From positions 1,487,992 to 1,551,991 of the forward strand of contig JAJVDF010000257.1 in assembly GCA_022410635.1 (NCBI GenBank): a DNA stretch of 64,000 nucleotides. The letters are read 5' to 3'. This document shows, one piece after another, positions 23,670-36,344 of the stretch. Source of the stretch: Tretioscincus oriximinensis. Its lineage: Eukaryota; Chordata; Lepidosauria; Squamata; Gymnophthalmidae. The first letter of the stretch is position 1; every line of letters starts with the position of its first letter. The notes under the pieces are model-generated. The model saw only the letters and a list, made by a program, of their open reading frames with translations, was not told the origin of the DNA and did not search any database. Position numbers and translations under genes: made by a program.

Positions 23670-24766
23670 TATTTCATCTGTTCCTTGAGTTTTTCCTTGT
23701 TGCTCTTCATAAAATAGTTTGGTTTCATACAAGTGTTATTCTTGTTCTGAGTTAAAACAATTTAAATATTACTACAGGTTCCTTTTTGTACTTTGTCGAT
23801 AATTTGTCACACATTCTCCATATTATTTTTCTCTCCAAATTGTTCTGGAACTGATATTGATACTGCTTTTGTTCTTTAGACCATTTGTCTGCTTCTGGGC
23901 CTGCTAAAATTAGTTCCATATCTTCCTTCCACTGGGCTCAATTTTCCATTTGATAATGACTCTATTACCAAAGTCTGCAAAGGTGCTTGCTTTCTGCTAG
24001 AGGCCACCCTTTTTATCTGTTTCATCTCTTTATCATAGCTCTTTCACATTTGCTTTTCCTTTCCAAGTCTGATTTATTTTTGATACGTTCTGCTCTTAGT
24101 AAAATCGGTCCGCTCTTAAACATGGCAAATCTTTGATAATAAAACTCTAGTCAATTCTATATGTTAAAGTATATGATTAAAACATGTCCTGATTGAATGA
24201 CTGGCCCTCAGGCCCACATTGCTCAAGCTGTTCATCTCCACCCAAGCCACATCCCTACTTACAACAAAACACAAAACCAATTTAAAAATGATTTTTAAAC
24301 TGTGGCTGCTGTCCTAGTCTTAATCTGCCATCCCACATGGCCTTAATCCACCCCACCCCCTGTTCCTCCCTCCTTCCTTCCTCAGTTCCCATTTAGGGTG
24401 GATGGGTGGGTGGATAGGTAGACAAGAGCAGCTAATCTCTCTCCCTTTCTTAGTTTACTTTACTCAGTGAGCAGGTAAGTCCCTGGAAACTCCAATTCAA
24501 TGCCATCACAGATACCATAGAAAAGCCCCCCAAGGCACAGTGCATGGGGCATATGGCTTTTAGCATCTTGCTTGCACTCAGATAAGTTGGAGAGGCTTGG
24601 GGTAGAGGGTCCTATACTGACATGCAGGTCTTCCCGGAGACCTGAGAAACTAGGAGTTTCTTGTGACTTCCCATTTGAGGTGACCGGAAGGGAAACACTC
24701 TCCTCAACCCCCATCCTGAGTCTTGTCAGGATTCCAGGAAGCTATCCAGCCCAAAATAGGTCTAAT
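23670..24766. other. Intronic sequence, no gene seen
   Basis: No exon or classifiable repeat. 24330-24420 is C-rich with CCTT runs. Confidence 0.4.
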
Positions 24767-25020
24767 ATTTATTTATTTATTTGTACTTGTATCCCACCCT
24801 ATACCCGAAGGTCTCAGGGNAGCCAACCATAGGGCGGCGCACATAGCTTTTGTTGCTTTCTCCACAACAGACACCCTGTGGAGTAGGTGGGGCTGAGAGA
24901 GTTCAAAGAACTGTGACTAGCCCAAGGTCACCCAGCTGGCNTTCATGGAGGAGTGGGGAATCGAACTGGGAGACTACCAGGTACTAGTCCAACACTCAAC
25001 CATTACACCAAACTGGCTCT
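24767..25020 (-). mobile_element. SINE family A, full length
   Basis: Same body, tail and head as 7449-7707. The words tctaatat at 24761-24768 and 25018-25025 flank it and fit a short target duplication. Confidence 0.85.
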
Positions 25021-26103
25021 AATATCTGGAGTCCCTTACAAAATCTCAAGACATGATGTGATCACCCCCAAATGTGATCTATTGCCTCAGTGACTATTCA
25101 AGAATCTGGGCATATGAATTCTATCTGCAAAACTATGTAGATAATAAAGGCAATGAGATGTTCTCTTTCTAATAGCGATTTGAATTCTTTACCAGAACAT
25201 GTATGACATATTCATGACACTTATATAATGTAGTCTCCTTTCCCCCTTTCCTCTGTTCCTCCATTGCATTTCTGCTGCCAATTTGTTTTGCGTGATCAGA
25301 AAATTGTAAACAACTATTGACACTGTTCTTACTAGCAGGAATGACCAGCTGTTATAAAGCACTCTTTGAACCTCATTCTCTAGCAAATCAGTCCCGATTC
25401 AGCCCACACATCAGGGCTAATTCTGTTGGTTTTTCTGGCTTTCAATTTTTAAACTCCCTATGTTTATTCAGTGTCTTCCTAGCAAGTCATCTATGAACCA
25501 AACTTCTTAAGTCTACCCATAATCTTCCAAGTCTTCCATCCACCAGGAAAAGATACCATGTATAGTGTGGTCATCGCTATAATTGACATCTTGTCAGAGT
25601 TAATTATGGCAAGGAACAGTCTATTAAAATTAGTATGCTTTATCACTGCCAACCTTAGAAATTCACACCACAAATAAAATAGGTTCTTGGAAAGGCTAAA
25701 TATAATGCAATCAATTTCTAAAGAAAGTAAAGTTCTCTGCTGTGCCTTTCACACATGCATAAAGTGAAAGTAGCTACAGTCACAAAAGTAGCACAACTAA
25801 CCTTAAGATTAAATCAAAGCCTGTCAAATCAGTAATAGGAAATCAATAATATAAGACCTTTGAGAATTTTGCTTCCACTTGCTGGTTAAAAAGGTTGATA
25901 TTTAGTGGTTGTATAGATTGCATTAAATTGTGCTTCAAGTAAGGTTTACTAACCTTTCAGAGAAGACAAGTAGAATAGGTACAACATGGTCAGGGTGTTT
26001 TTTTTTTTACTTGCTATTAATCATATAATCTTTTTAAAATAATTATAGTAATTTAGAAGTGCAAACCCTGTAGTAGAAAAGGGTTGCTCATTAATATCAT
26101 TCT
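25021..26103. other. Intronic sequence, no gene seen
   Basis: AT-rich; nothing recognised. Confidence 0.4.
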
Positions 26104-26775
26104 GTGTTTTTAACAAATGGTGAAGCCTGCCTGATCTCTGGGCAAAAAGGAAGACGCGGCCACACTCGGCCTTCCCAAGTGGCAGCTGATGCTGTGTTGA
26201 GCATCAGCAGAGTGGAAGCACTGGTAGGAGGCTTGCTTGGTTATGGCAAAAGGGATCCATTGCACTGGGAGCCTCGTGAACATGGCCAGGGGACACATTT
26301 GTCTTTGCACTGTCCTGACTGGGAGGTGATGGGTGGAGGCCTCCAGTGGGCTGGGACTTGCCCATTATTCTCATCTTCAGCTGCCTTACACTTTACCAGC
26401 AGAGGTGGATCCTGATCCTGAACTCTGAGCAGTCTCTCAGGCCTTTTCCCTGTTTGCCTGTGCATATCTAGGCTCAGTTGTCTGGTTCTCCTGCACTGGG
26501 ATGAAATGCCAGAGGCTGCTTCCCTGGCCAGGTGTGCCCCTGCTTGATGTCCCAGTTCCACCCAGGTGGGTCTTGCTCATTTTTGCTCCTCACAGTGGAA
26601 TACCCACCTAGGCTAGGAGCAATAGGCAGCTGATTGGAGACAGGCTGGCCTCCTTGTCACACATGGCCTCTCACGCTCTGTCCTGCCTTTTCCCCCTCTG
26701 GGGCAGCTGCTGGATCAGTGTCGACTCAGGTGCAATGGCAGCTGCATAGCGTGAGCCCCCAACACTCCAAAATCT
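26104..26775. repeat. GC-rich block, probably an unclassified repeat
   Basis: Sharply GC-richer than both flanks, with edges near 26140 and 26775. Short ORFs overlap on both strands, with no recognisable domain. It has no CpG clustering, so it does not look like a CpG-island promoter. It may be a transposon fragment. Confidence 0.35.
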
Positions 26776-28119
26776 ACCNGTGATATATAAAGACCAATGG
26801 GAAAATTTGACATTTTAGACTTTTCGCTACCTCTCTAATTAATGGTTCAGATTTAAAGTAATTTTGTTTAAAATATAATTCTGATTTTTTACAGATTTTC
26901 GGCAGATGTATTTGGAATATACCGAATCGCATAAACGTTTTACAACAGATTCAGTGTGTGAATATGTGGGTCTGCACGTGAACATGCATACCTAGACACT
27001 GAAGAATTAGGCTGCATTTTGACATGGCTTACTTGCTATGTGATAGTTGGATATTCTGGAATAAAGCATGGGTGTTCTGGATTATCCATACTTTATTCTG
27101 AAATATCAAAATATAGTAGATAAAAAAGCGATACCTGAGGGCAACCTTATTCTGGATTAGTATTTCTTGCAAGGGGATCTAGGGACTAACAAAAGGAAAT
27201 ATGTTTGTAACATAAACTTTTGCTAAAACAGGATGTTTTAATGAAAACGTAGATTACCAACTCCCCCACTCCATTTATCTGTCTAAAAAGAAATGTCATC
27301 TGTCCAGACAATGAATGTAATATTCTGAAACTTATGTACTCTCCTCAAGACAGGCCCTATGGCACGTGCAGAAGGATAGGAGAATTTTAGAATCTCTATG
27401 CTACTTTATCGAATACTTAGGATTTTAATGCTACAAAATGTATGGCCTGAATTACTCTAATTTCGTAGTGTTCGGCAGAAATGAGCATTTTTCTCACCCA
27501 AAGGCTGCCTTCCCTGGTGGGGAACTTTTTGGTAGCAAAGTGACAGTGTTGTGCAGACTAATGGATGTGACGTTACTGCTGTGAAAAGTAAACACAAGGG
27601 AGAGTTATTTATAGAAAAAGCCCAGGGAAACTAGGTCACTATAGGGAAGGAGAAAGAATTAGGTCCCTTAGTTTCATCCCAGGTCCTTTTGTTTCAACCT
27701 GCCACAGAACCTACCTACGGAGGATACTGACTTATCATGTTTAATTTTAAAAGGATATTGTTTTCTAGCCAAATATTGCTTTATTTGCCTTTTACGATAA
27801 TGAGAAGAGGTACAGTAGAAGAACCTACCACTTTTGTGTTTTTCTTGTTGGCCTAGATTGTGTCAGAAATATGACAACATAATCTTGAACATTTTATTAG
27901 AGACCATGTACCAGACTCCCATTTTGAAACTACTAAATTAAGATAAACTTTAACAACATGTTAATGTTTAGATGGTTTAGAGAAGGATCCTTCCTCTACT
28001 GACACTCCATGGTGATTTGAGATCAGATTCATAAACTCTATTTAACGGTATGCACAATTTATACTTTAGGGAGCTGGCAAAATATGCCTCCTGGTTGGAA
28101 AGGCAGAAAGGATGACTCT
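26776..28119. other. Intronic sequence, no gene seen
   Basis: 27011-27135 contains words resembling the TIR family at 2101 (ggctgcattttgacatgg, tattctggaataaag), possibly a decayed copy. No gene seen. Confidence 0.35.
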
Positions 28120-28252
28120 ACAGGGAATCAAAAGCAGGGGACAGTTTTGTCTCCATCTTCTAGTTGAGATGCACAAATCCATTGGTGGATCATTTGGTAT
28201 AAGACAAGATGGACTGCAAAAGTGTAATTGCTCCTCTTATGTTCTTATATTT
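28120..28252 (+). mobile_element. Old CR1 3' end
   Basis: Degenerate CR1 3' UTR order ending in gctcctcttatgttcttata. The tail matches the octamer end of the younger copies; the rest has drifted. Confidence 0.45.
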
Positions 28253-31181
28253 CATATTACTATTTTCATATTTTCATATCGGGGGGTTATATTGATCACT
28301 GACTCTAAAGTTGCATATGGAGCATATAAGCTGCATCCAAACTGTTCCCACCAATAAAATTCAATTTTCTGCGATTACCAGAAAATTGTGATCTTGTCCA
28401 GCTGTCAAGATGGACCAGGCAGGGCTGTCATGGTATCTTGGTACTTCCAAAGTGAAAACAGCATTATCAGAGCTCTTCAAAGAACTACGAGGAAAAAGCA
28501 TAATAACAGTTAGAGCATTTCTGTGCTGCTCTGGAACATAGCCCATGTGGCATAAAGGCCATTACGATGCCAACTATGACTTCCAAAAAATAATAATCAA
28601 GATGCAGTCATAATTTGAAAAGAAATTGATCACAATTTCATAATCCATTTATGAAACAATCATACTGCACCATAGAATAATGACCTTTTGGTAGGCGGTT
28701 GGAAGAATTACTGCAAGCATTATTCCCTACTCACTGCAAGCATTATTCCCTACTCACATGAAGCAGCTATAGTCAATGAATTTTTGCTTCTTCCCTGTTA
28801 AGTCCCATGAAGAGCTTTGTTTTGGTAACAGTTAACTGATCTATTCAAGGAAAGAAAAGAGTTTGTGCCAGAATATGAAAGCTTTGCAACCAAACAAAGC
28901 AACATTGAGATATTTCCTTTCCATACTGAAGCTGTCAACTTCACAGTAGATCATAGTAATATAAGCTACAACAGCACTAGAAACAATAGTCATATGCCTA
29001 AGAAAAGCTAAAAATATCCCAGTGTCAATAGCATCATTCACTGTAAAAAACATACCACTTGAGCAGAAACAAAACTTCTCGAACATTATCTTTTCTAATC
29101 CTGCTAGAATGATTTTTATAGTCTGGGAAGCTTTCAGGAAGAATTCTATGCATTGCAATTTTCAAAATGAAACTCTAGTATTACATGCTTACTGACAATT
29201 ACATCAGCTGGAATTCAGGCAGCCAAAAGCCATATGACATGCACATCTAATTTAGCAAAAATAGAATTGCATGACAAGAAAACTATTAACAATATTATTT
29301 TCATCAGTAGTGGAAACAAAACGGCAATGTTGGACCCTTCCAATGATATACATTATTCAAGTGTAATGATTGCAGAAATCTGATGATACCACCACAATTG
29401 CCAGTAAACCATTCCCCACCCCCTTTTATTGCACATTATATTTGTGGTTAATTTGATATTTTTAACACTTTCACTCTACTGATTTTTCAATTAACTCTCC
29501 ATCAATAATACAATTTTTGGAGAATGCTGAATAAGAAAGTGTTTGGGCTCATTCTACCATTAGAGCGATTTTTTCTAAAAAATAGTTTAGAAGGATGTAG
29601 AGATCATGATGAGATGGTCTGGTTCCCAATATAAGATACTTATCAGAAATGCCGAGATTGTCACCCTGCCTCTTGATCTTTTGCCTTCTCTGTAGCAAGA
29701 GCAGAGGCTATGGAGCATTGATCAGATTATTAATCCAGCTGAAACGGAAAAGGCAGCTATGGTGAATGGACATTTTGCCTCCCCAAATAGAACTGAAGCT
29801 TTATTGAATTCACCCCCTAGCAACAGGCAATCAGAAAGAGATACAGATCACACAATCACAAGCTAGGATTTATCCTAGGTTTTCATGGGAAACAGAGGTG
29901 ATTTTTGTGAGAAGAGAGAGAGGCAATTTCTTCATGTATGGGGACAGCCAGAAAGGAAAGTGTTAGGTCCTTTATAGCATGATATACAGAAATAGTGTTA
30001 CAAAATGCAGCTGTGTACAACCCAATTGTCATTTGCTTCCTAGCACGCAAGTAATGTGAAGATCTGGTTAGCCTGCCTGCATGTTCCTTGTAAATACTTA
30101 GCTAAGTTACTTTGACCCAAGGGGTTAATGATCTTGATTGAAGAAATGTGGAAAATAGATGGTACTAATTTCTAGCACCAGGACTGCTCATATTCCAACC
30201 TCACTCTCAATTTTCTCAATTTCTCCCTCAGTCCCCTTCCCAATCTTTAAAACCTTGGTTTGTATTTTAATTTGGCAATTATATAAAAAAGTACTAAGAC
30301 CAACTAAAAGTCCTAAGAGTAAGTAAGACTAATAACTACAACGTCAAAAGCACAGAGGAGAATAAATTAACTAGTAACTCACTCTAGACTGGCAATCTCA
30401 TTGCAAGCAGCTTATTTTACTAGGTGAAGCCCACATGTCTTCATGCAAAATTAATGTTTCTGTATGGCATGTTTTATTTATCTACTTTACAGTTGAATGG
30501 ACAATGAATTTCAAACTATAAACATTCACTATTTTATCTCTCATTCTCATGCAGGTTCCGATGTACACAAACAGCCCTTCACTTTCAATAGCTAAGCTTT
30601 TGGTCTACAAAGTGGAAGTGAGGCGAATGTACACATGTGGTTGGAACTATATTTAATCATTTTAATACTAGATTTTAATACTAGATTTAACTAGATTTAA
30701 TCATTTTAATACATTTTAATACTATACCAGGGAAAGTTTTTTTTAATTAGCATTTTGTCAGCTTCAATCAGATCTGTCAGAATATCATTTTTCATAGCCC
30801 TCATTTAATTCATTCTAGCCCCTCTTACAGTATAACTGTACTGAAGCAAAAGGATTGAATGTTTGTTTGTTTGGCTATTACCCAGTCTTATCGTTATGGT
30901 TTCAGCATCTCTCCCTTTCATGCGTATTTTCTATTGCTACATAAAATGGTTTAATAGAAATATTCTGCTTGAACTTCTATGCAGGGATAGTCATTCACAA
31001 ATAAAACGTTAGATATCCACATTCTATCATGTTTTTCACATTTGTGAGAAATGCTTTTTTCTAAGAAAAAGGTTTAACCATATTTAATTGCTATAAGCAT
31101 ATACCCTTATTTCAATTTATATTAAAAATACATTAAAATTTGAAAAGTTTACTAGTATGGACACCAGATCATAATGTAGAA
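28253..31181. other. Intronic sequence, no gene seen
   Basis: Contains a small tandem duplication at 28710-28755 (actgcaagcattattccc twice, period 23) and a TTTTAATACTAGA-rich patch at 30655-30725. No exon recognised. Confidence 0.4.
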
Positions 31182-31209
31182 CAGTGTGGTCCAACCTTTT
31201 TGTACACGA

Positions 31210-31615
31210 GGGCCGATCAAACATCATTGGAGGAGTGTGAGGGCCAGAGTGACATCACTACCAGTCTCGCCCCGGAAGTAACATCACTTCCTAGGCGGGG
31301 CAGAAAGTAACATCACTTCCTGGGCAGGGCAGAAAGTAACATCACTTCCTGGATGATGTTACTTCCTGGGCTGGCTAGGAAGTGATGTCACTCTGGCCCT
31401 TGCACTCCTGATGTAACTTGCTACCCCACCCAGGAAGTGACACAACTTCTGGACCGGGACAGGAAGTGATGTCACTTCCAGGGCAGGGCAGGAAGTGATG
31501 TCACTTTGAGTGCCATTCCCGGAAGCAGATTCCAGAAGTGACATCATTTGTGATGTTTCTTTAATCTGGGTCACCATTTCCAGAAATGACATCACAAATG
31601 CTTTTACTTCCGGCC
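31210..31615. repeat. Minisatellite rich in TGAYRTCA palindromes
   Basis: Irregular units of roughly 30 bp built on ggaagtgatgtcacttcc and gggcagaaagtaacatcac. Exact TGACATCA or TGATGTCA occurs at 31250, 31383, 31467, 31496, 31539 and 31587. These differ from the CRE palindrome TGACGTCA only by a CpG transition. Confidence 0.75.
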
Positions 31616-31937
31616 CNAGTATATTTCCTGTGTGATTTCTAATAAAATGTATAAGATTCTAATGCAGCCCAATGAATACAAAAATTTATATAATATTCTG
31701 AATGCAAAAATATGGTAAACAGTAAACAGTTCACATAACAGGGTTTTTTCTTTTTTTCTTTTAAGCACCTCAAAAGTTTAGAAAAAAGCCTTTTTTCTCA
31801 CATTTGCATTTGCAAATGCATTTATCATTTCTTCAAAATCAAGACTGACAGTGATATCTGAATCCATGGCAACCACCCCAAGATTAATCAGTCATTCTTA
31901 AATCTGTGAAGGTTTTAAATAGTTCGTAAATCCTAGA

Positions 31938-32054
31938 AGCAGCACTGAAAAGTAGCCAGAAATTCAACTGAGAGCCATTCTGCCAGAAAGAAAGATGCTG
32001 CCCAAAGCAGCACTGAAAAGCAGGCAGAAATGAAACTGAGAACCATTCTGCCAA
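31938..32054 (+). repeat. Tandem duplication, period 68
   Basis: agcagcactgaaaag begins at 31938 and 32006. Each is followed by a similar sequence ending in ccattctgcca. Confidence 0.8.
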
Positions 32055-32214
32055 TAGAAAAACTAGAACTCAACCCACATTAGAAGTGATTTTTTTATAT
32101 ATATAAAAGACAAATGCTCAGCAAAAACCATTTTAAAAATGCAGATTAAACCAGATTAAATGGGGAAAATATGAAGCAAGGAGGGAAGGAAGGCCCAAAG
32201 ATGAGGTAGAGAGA

Positions 32215-32700
32215 AAGGGCCTTGTGGGTGGCGTGGCGTGGAGCCGGTGGAGGACAGTGGGTGGTGCAGCAGAGGCCTTGTGGGTGGTGCGTCGGGGACC
32301 CAGTGGAGGCCAGCGGGTGGCACGGCGGGGGTCTTGTGGGTGGCACGGCAGGGACCCAACGGAGGCCAACAGTGAATGGTGTGGTGGGGACCCAGCAGAG
32401 GCCAGTGAATGGTGTGGTAGTGTTGGTGACGCAGTGGGGACCCAGCGGAGGCAGGCAGATGGTGCAGTGGGGACCTTGAGGGTGGTGTGGTGGGGACCTG
32501 GCNTAGGCCAAAGGGTGGCATGGCGGGGGGCTTGTGGGTGGTGTGGCGGGGACCTTGTGGAGGCCAACAGGTGGCATGGCAGGAACCTGGCGGAGGCCAG
32601 CGAGTGGTGTGGCAGGGGTCTGGTGGGTGGNGTGGTGGGGACCCGGTGGGCAGCGGTGGCGGCGCACTCAGAGGTGGCACGGCGGTGGCGAGTGGGGTAG
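32215..32700 (+). repeat. G-rich minisatellite
   Basis: About a dozen degenerate units of roughly 30-36 bp on the theme gtggggacccagcggaggcc, agcgggtggcacgg. The plus strand is strongly G-rich. Open frames on both strands here are low-complexity by-products (repeated PPHHP-type words), not genes. Confidence 0.85.
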
Positions 32701-32865
32701 AAATTTAAATTTGCCGCCCGCCCGCTCCCTTTATTAATGGCCAGCCACCTGCCACCCCTGCTCCAAATCTGGCCCTGTGCGCACCATCAGGGAAACCCCT
32801 GCTGAGCGCTCAGTGGCCACCTGACCTCTATGTGGGCCACAAAAATTGCCACCACTCAATAGAAC

Positions 32866-34866
32866 ACCGTTAAATGTAGCATGAACTATGTTGTGTTTTT
32901 AGCTGTACATTTGCACAATCTCATTAACCTGTTCCAAGAATGCAGATCTAGAACAAAACTATCCTGAGTGCAATATTTGTGTATGCACATTGCAATGGAC
33001 ATTTTCTGTGTAAATAAGCTCAATACAAAAAAAAATCACTAAAATGTTATGAATGCAGAAATTTGCAAATGTTGAAAGACCTAGGGACTTCTTCATCAGT
33101 TGGTGCAGTTTCATGTCTGGTGGTTTATGCATATAAAACATATTCTAATTCACTTGAATTGGTTGCCAATTAATTCACAAGTTATATTCAAGGCCTCTTT
33201 CACACTACAGTAAAGTCTGTATCTTGCTTGTCATCAAAGGTTTTGGGAACAGAGAGGTCTTTTTTCATAGACTTTCAGAAACCAGAAACATTACTTTTGT
33301 CGTGATTCATTTTTGTGATCTTTGGTGCCAGACATCCCAAATGTTTCCCAAATAAAGAACACTGCCAGATTTCTGGATTACATGTCAGGCATAGTCACAT
33401 TACACTGATAAAATAGTTTCATTCTGTTATGTAATGTAAAGTTACAAATGTTTCAAATATGTTAAATTCTATTTTTTTATGTTTTAGTTTGTACTCTATG
33501 AATTGGTTTGAGATTTATATTCTCTAATGAATTGATGGACCCATGATGAACTAGGCTAAAGATTCCACTGCATATCTGTGAAGCTAAATTNGTTGGAAAA
33601 TACGAGACTGCTCAAAACAGTTAAGGGAAAATGTTAACATAATTAAGTGTTCCCTTAATTGTTTTGAGCAGTATATATGCTGCTGATAACAGCTAGAGGA
33701 TTTTCCTCAGTGGACCCAACTCATCCAAGCCCAAGATTTCTTTTATCTGCTGAGAACTAGCACTTCTATCTACCTCATTAATGTCTTGGTCAGGAAGAGA
33801 GGCCTCATACCCCAATCCACTAAGCACGGTCACACATGAGGTTTGGTTCTTATCAGTCCACTGGTGACTCTGCTATGTGTGGTCTGGACAAGATAATTTC
33901 TTTCCACAGGACAGGCTGTGTTGGATTCATTAGAGTTCTATCATCAAAATGCCACCTCAAGTNTCAAAGCTGATACGCTTTGGCTTTTGTTTCAAGTAAG
34001 TATATGAGAAACAGACAAAACTATAGCAGACTTTGTCAAATTAATTTTCAATGTTTTGTGCCATTCATTAAATGTGCTTATTAATGTATCAAATAAAGNA
34101 AATTTTGTAAATCTTTCAAACAATTCCAAAATCTTTTGAAAAGAAAGGTTTTGCACTATTTCTGTTCCAATATTTCTTTTCACAAGAGATTCCAAGAATA
34201 CAGTGTGCATTTAAATCTAAATAGAATTTCCCTTGTGTACCTCTAATTTTTTTTTATTTAGAAGGTCAACCATGAATCAACTACAATTAATCTGTTTTGC
34301 AATTCTGTAAACAAGAGCAATAACCAATAAAAATGCTGCTTGGTCATTCTCCTGTTGCCCTCTTTTCCCAAGAAAACAGAGTAAAAAGTAGGTCCTTGAA
34401 ACTGGAAACAGAACCTACCAAGTTATAGACAGGTAATATTTCAATATATACTCTGCCAAAGGGACAATAATGCCTGTCTCAATCTTCTTTAATTTTGCTG
34501 TAGTGTCCCTTGTCCACCTGCACATTTTAAAGAATTACTTTTAATTAAAATGATGAAATACATGGCCTGTGGACATAAGAGATTAATGCCTGGAAGGTAG
34601 TGCCATCCAGGCAACTGAGGCATATATGCTCATGAGTTGTCAGTGACGAACCCTCCTTTATTCTGCGACTTTTGAGAGTGGATATAATCTGGATTTTGAG
34701 GCATAGCTCACAAATCCGCTCCCCAAAGTCACCATTTGCTGCCAGGACAAGATCTCAGTCTGTCAGGACCAGTCCTGTGGATGACCATATATCTTCTGAA
34801 GTGGAGGAAGTTCAGGTTGAGTCGGCTCTCCTCTCCCTCTTCCCAGCAGGCAGGAGCTTGTGCAGA
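32866..34866. other. Intronic sequence, no gene seen
   Basis: AT-rich. No exon or named repeat. Confidence 0.4.
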
Positions 34867-35080
34867 CTAGGATGGATGTCTGGATGTTGCCTCCGGGATG
34901 GAGCAACAGGCAGGACTCCTGAAATACCATTTGCAGGGAGTCATGAACAGGTGCATATTTTGCTTTCCTCTGTTCGGACTGCCCAGGTGCATCTGGTGGG
35001 CCTCTGAGTGACACAGAATGCTGGACTAGATGGGCTGTGGCCTGATCAAGTATGGCTCTTCTTATGTTCTTATGTTTTTA
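34867..35080 (+). mobile_element. CR1 LINE 3' UTR fragment
   Basis: Starts at the end of ORF2/3' UTR (gactaggatggatgtctgga) and runs through ctccgggatggagcaacagg and gcatctggtgggcctctgag to the octamer tail ttcttatgttcttatg. Close to the 48.2-kb copy, so a fairly young insertion. Confidence 0.9.
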
Positions 35081-36344
35081 TGACCAGAAGGTCAAAGTGT
35101 CTGATGCAAAAAGTGAGGTCATCGCGCTCTATGTCGGATGAGTGATTTAGGGCCTGCACACATTACAGCTGGTGCTGAGAATCAACTCTTGCCTTATCTC
35201 AGCTGTACCTCTTGTGTTTGCAGACTCTGACCTTGGACTTTTCCTGACTCTGATATCTCTCTGTTTCACTCTGACTTCAGATCGTGTTTTGACTCTGATA
35301 TCTTTCTGTTTACCTTTGACTCTGAACTGTGTATTTGGATTCTCTTTAAGTCTCGGTTCTCTGGTCTGCACTGAGTGTTTGTTAGTAGTGGAAGGGACAG
35401 CTCTGTCCTACCCCCACTAAGCTGTTGCTCCTGTGCAAAAGGCTACAGACATGTATGTGTCTTCAGGACGTGACACAGTCAAAGTTGTTCAAGATCATTC
35501 ACCTGGCAGCAAATCAAGGAGATGTTATGCAGGAGCCCCATCGGTATCGTTCTGCACATTGCCATGGAAGTGGTGCACTTCTTGCAAGTAGAGCACCACC
35601 GCCTCACAGTAACCCAGGAAGGTGTGCCTTGTGGGAGCAATTGCTTACACCTGGGATATCCTATATCCTGGGTTATAAGCCTTTGCGTTCACAGGCTCAC
35701 AGTAAACCAAATGGCTTCTATTCACTGAAGATGTTCACATACTATAGGACAGTTTTCTGTAAAGGAAGCAGCATGTCAAAATCCTGCTTTTGGATCATTA
35801 ATTATTTACAGGGAAAAATTATTCATCTTTAACAGTGGCTACAATGAGAAATCACTGAGAAAAAATAGTGGAAATAATGTCCAAGACTTCATCAAGGAGA
35901 GGAGGAAACAAAAAGTTATTTTCTCTGGATCATTATGTTTGATCATCCTATTAGGAAAAACCTGGCACTTATACCACAAGCAGTAACCATGTGTTTAAAA
36001 ACCAATCGGTGCTCTTCAGCCTTCTGTGCAACCAAAACCCTTTCCATGAACTTAAGAAGGGAGAAAAAGAGATACATGTAAGGAAGGAGAGAAAGATGGA
36101 ATGTATTCTTAAAAGTGCAAATAGTGAACTATAGTTATTCCTTACAGTACTGAAAGTGATTTGGGTTCTATAAAGTACTTAGAGACAGGTGATATATCCA
36201 ATTCTTCTGCATGGCAAATAATAATAAAACAGAAATTTCACTAATTTGAAAGCTGACAGCCAAACCACAATTGTCCTACAGCAGCAAAAGCCAAAAAATT
36301 ATCAGATGCTTAAAAAGATCTTGTTGCCTTCAGATGAGAATATC
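35081..36344. other. Unclassified, possibly repeat-derived
   Basis: 35140-35410 repeats the words gactctgatatct and tctgacttc several times on a C/T-rich plus strand and could be an LTR or other retroelement end. 35520-35740 also looks repeat-like. No gene recognised. Confidence 0.3.

Larger units (their letters stand above)
31182..32857. mobile_element. Possible hAT-like element carrying two minisatellites
   Basis: The left end (agtgtggtccaacctttttg) and the inverted right end (agtggtggcaatttttgtgg) resemble each other like TIRs. The flanks tgtagaac (31175-31182) and aatagaac (32858-32865) match at 6 of 8 positions. The interior has the two arrays listed separately and a 49-bp sequence repeated at 31938 and 32006. 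No clear transposase. The assignment is tentative. Confidence 0.35.

Noticed and set aside
26241..26561. 106-codon minus-strand ORF and overlapping plus-strand ORF
   Set aside because: Open frames on both strands reflect high GC; neither has a domain or codon pattern that looks real.
28841..29158. 105-codon minus-strand ORF with hydrophobic stretches
   Set aside because: AT-rich hydrophobic translation typical of random frames; no known family.
31780..31859. Minus-strand peptide near 31780-31870 considered as a hAT transposase C-terminus
   Set aside because: The short frame is interrupted and carries no diagnostic hAT dimerisation motif.
32133..32680. Overlapping long proline/histidine- and glycine/tryptophan-rich ORFs on both strands
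   Set aside because: They are translations of the G-rich minisatellite in several frames at once; no start context, splice sites or domain.
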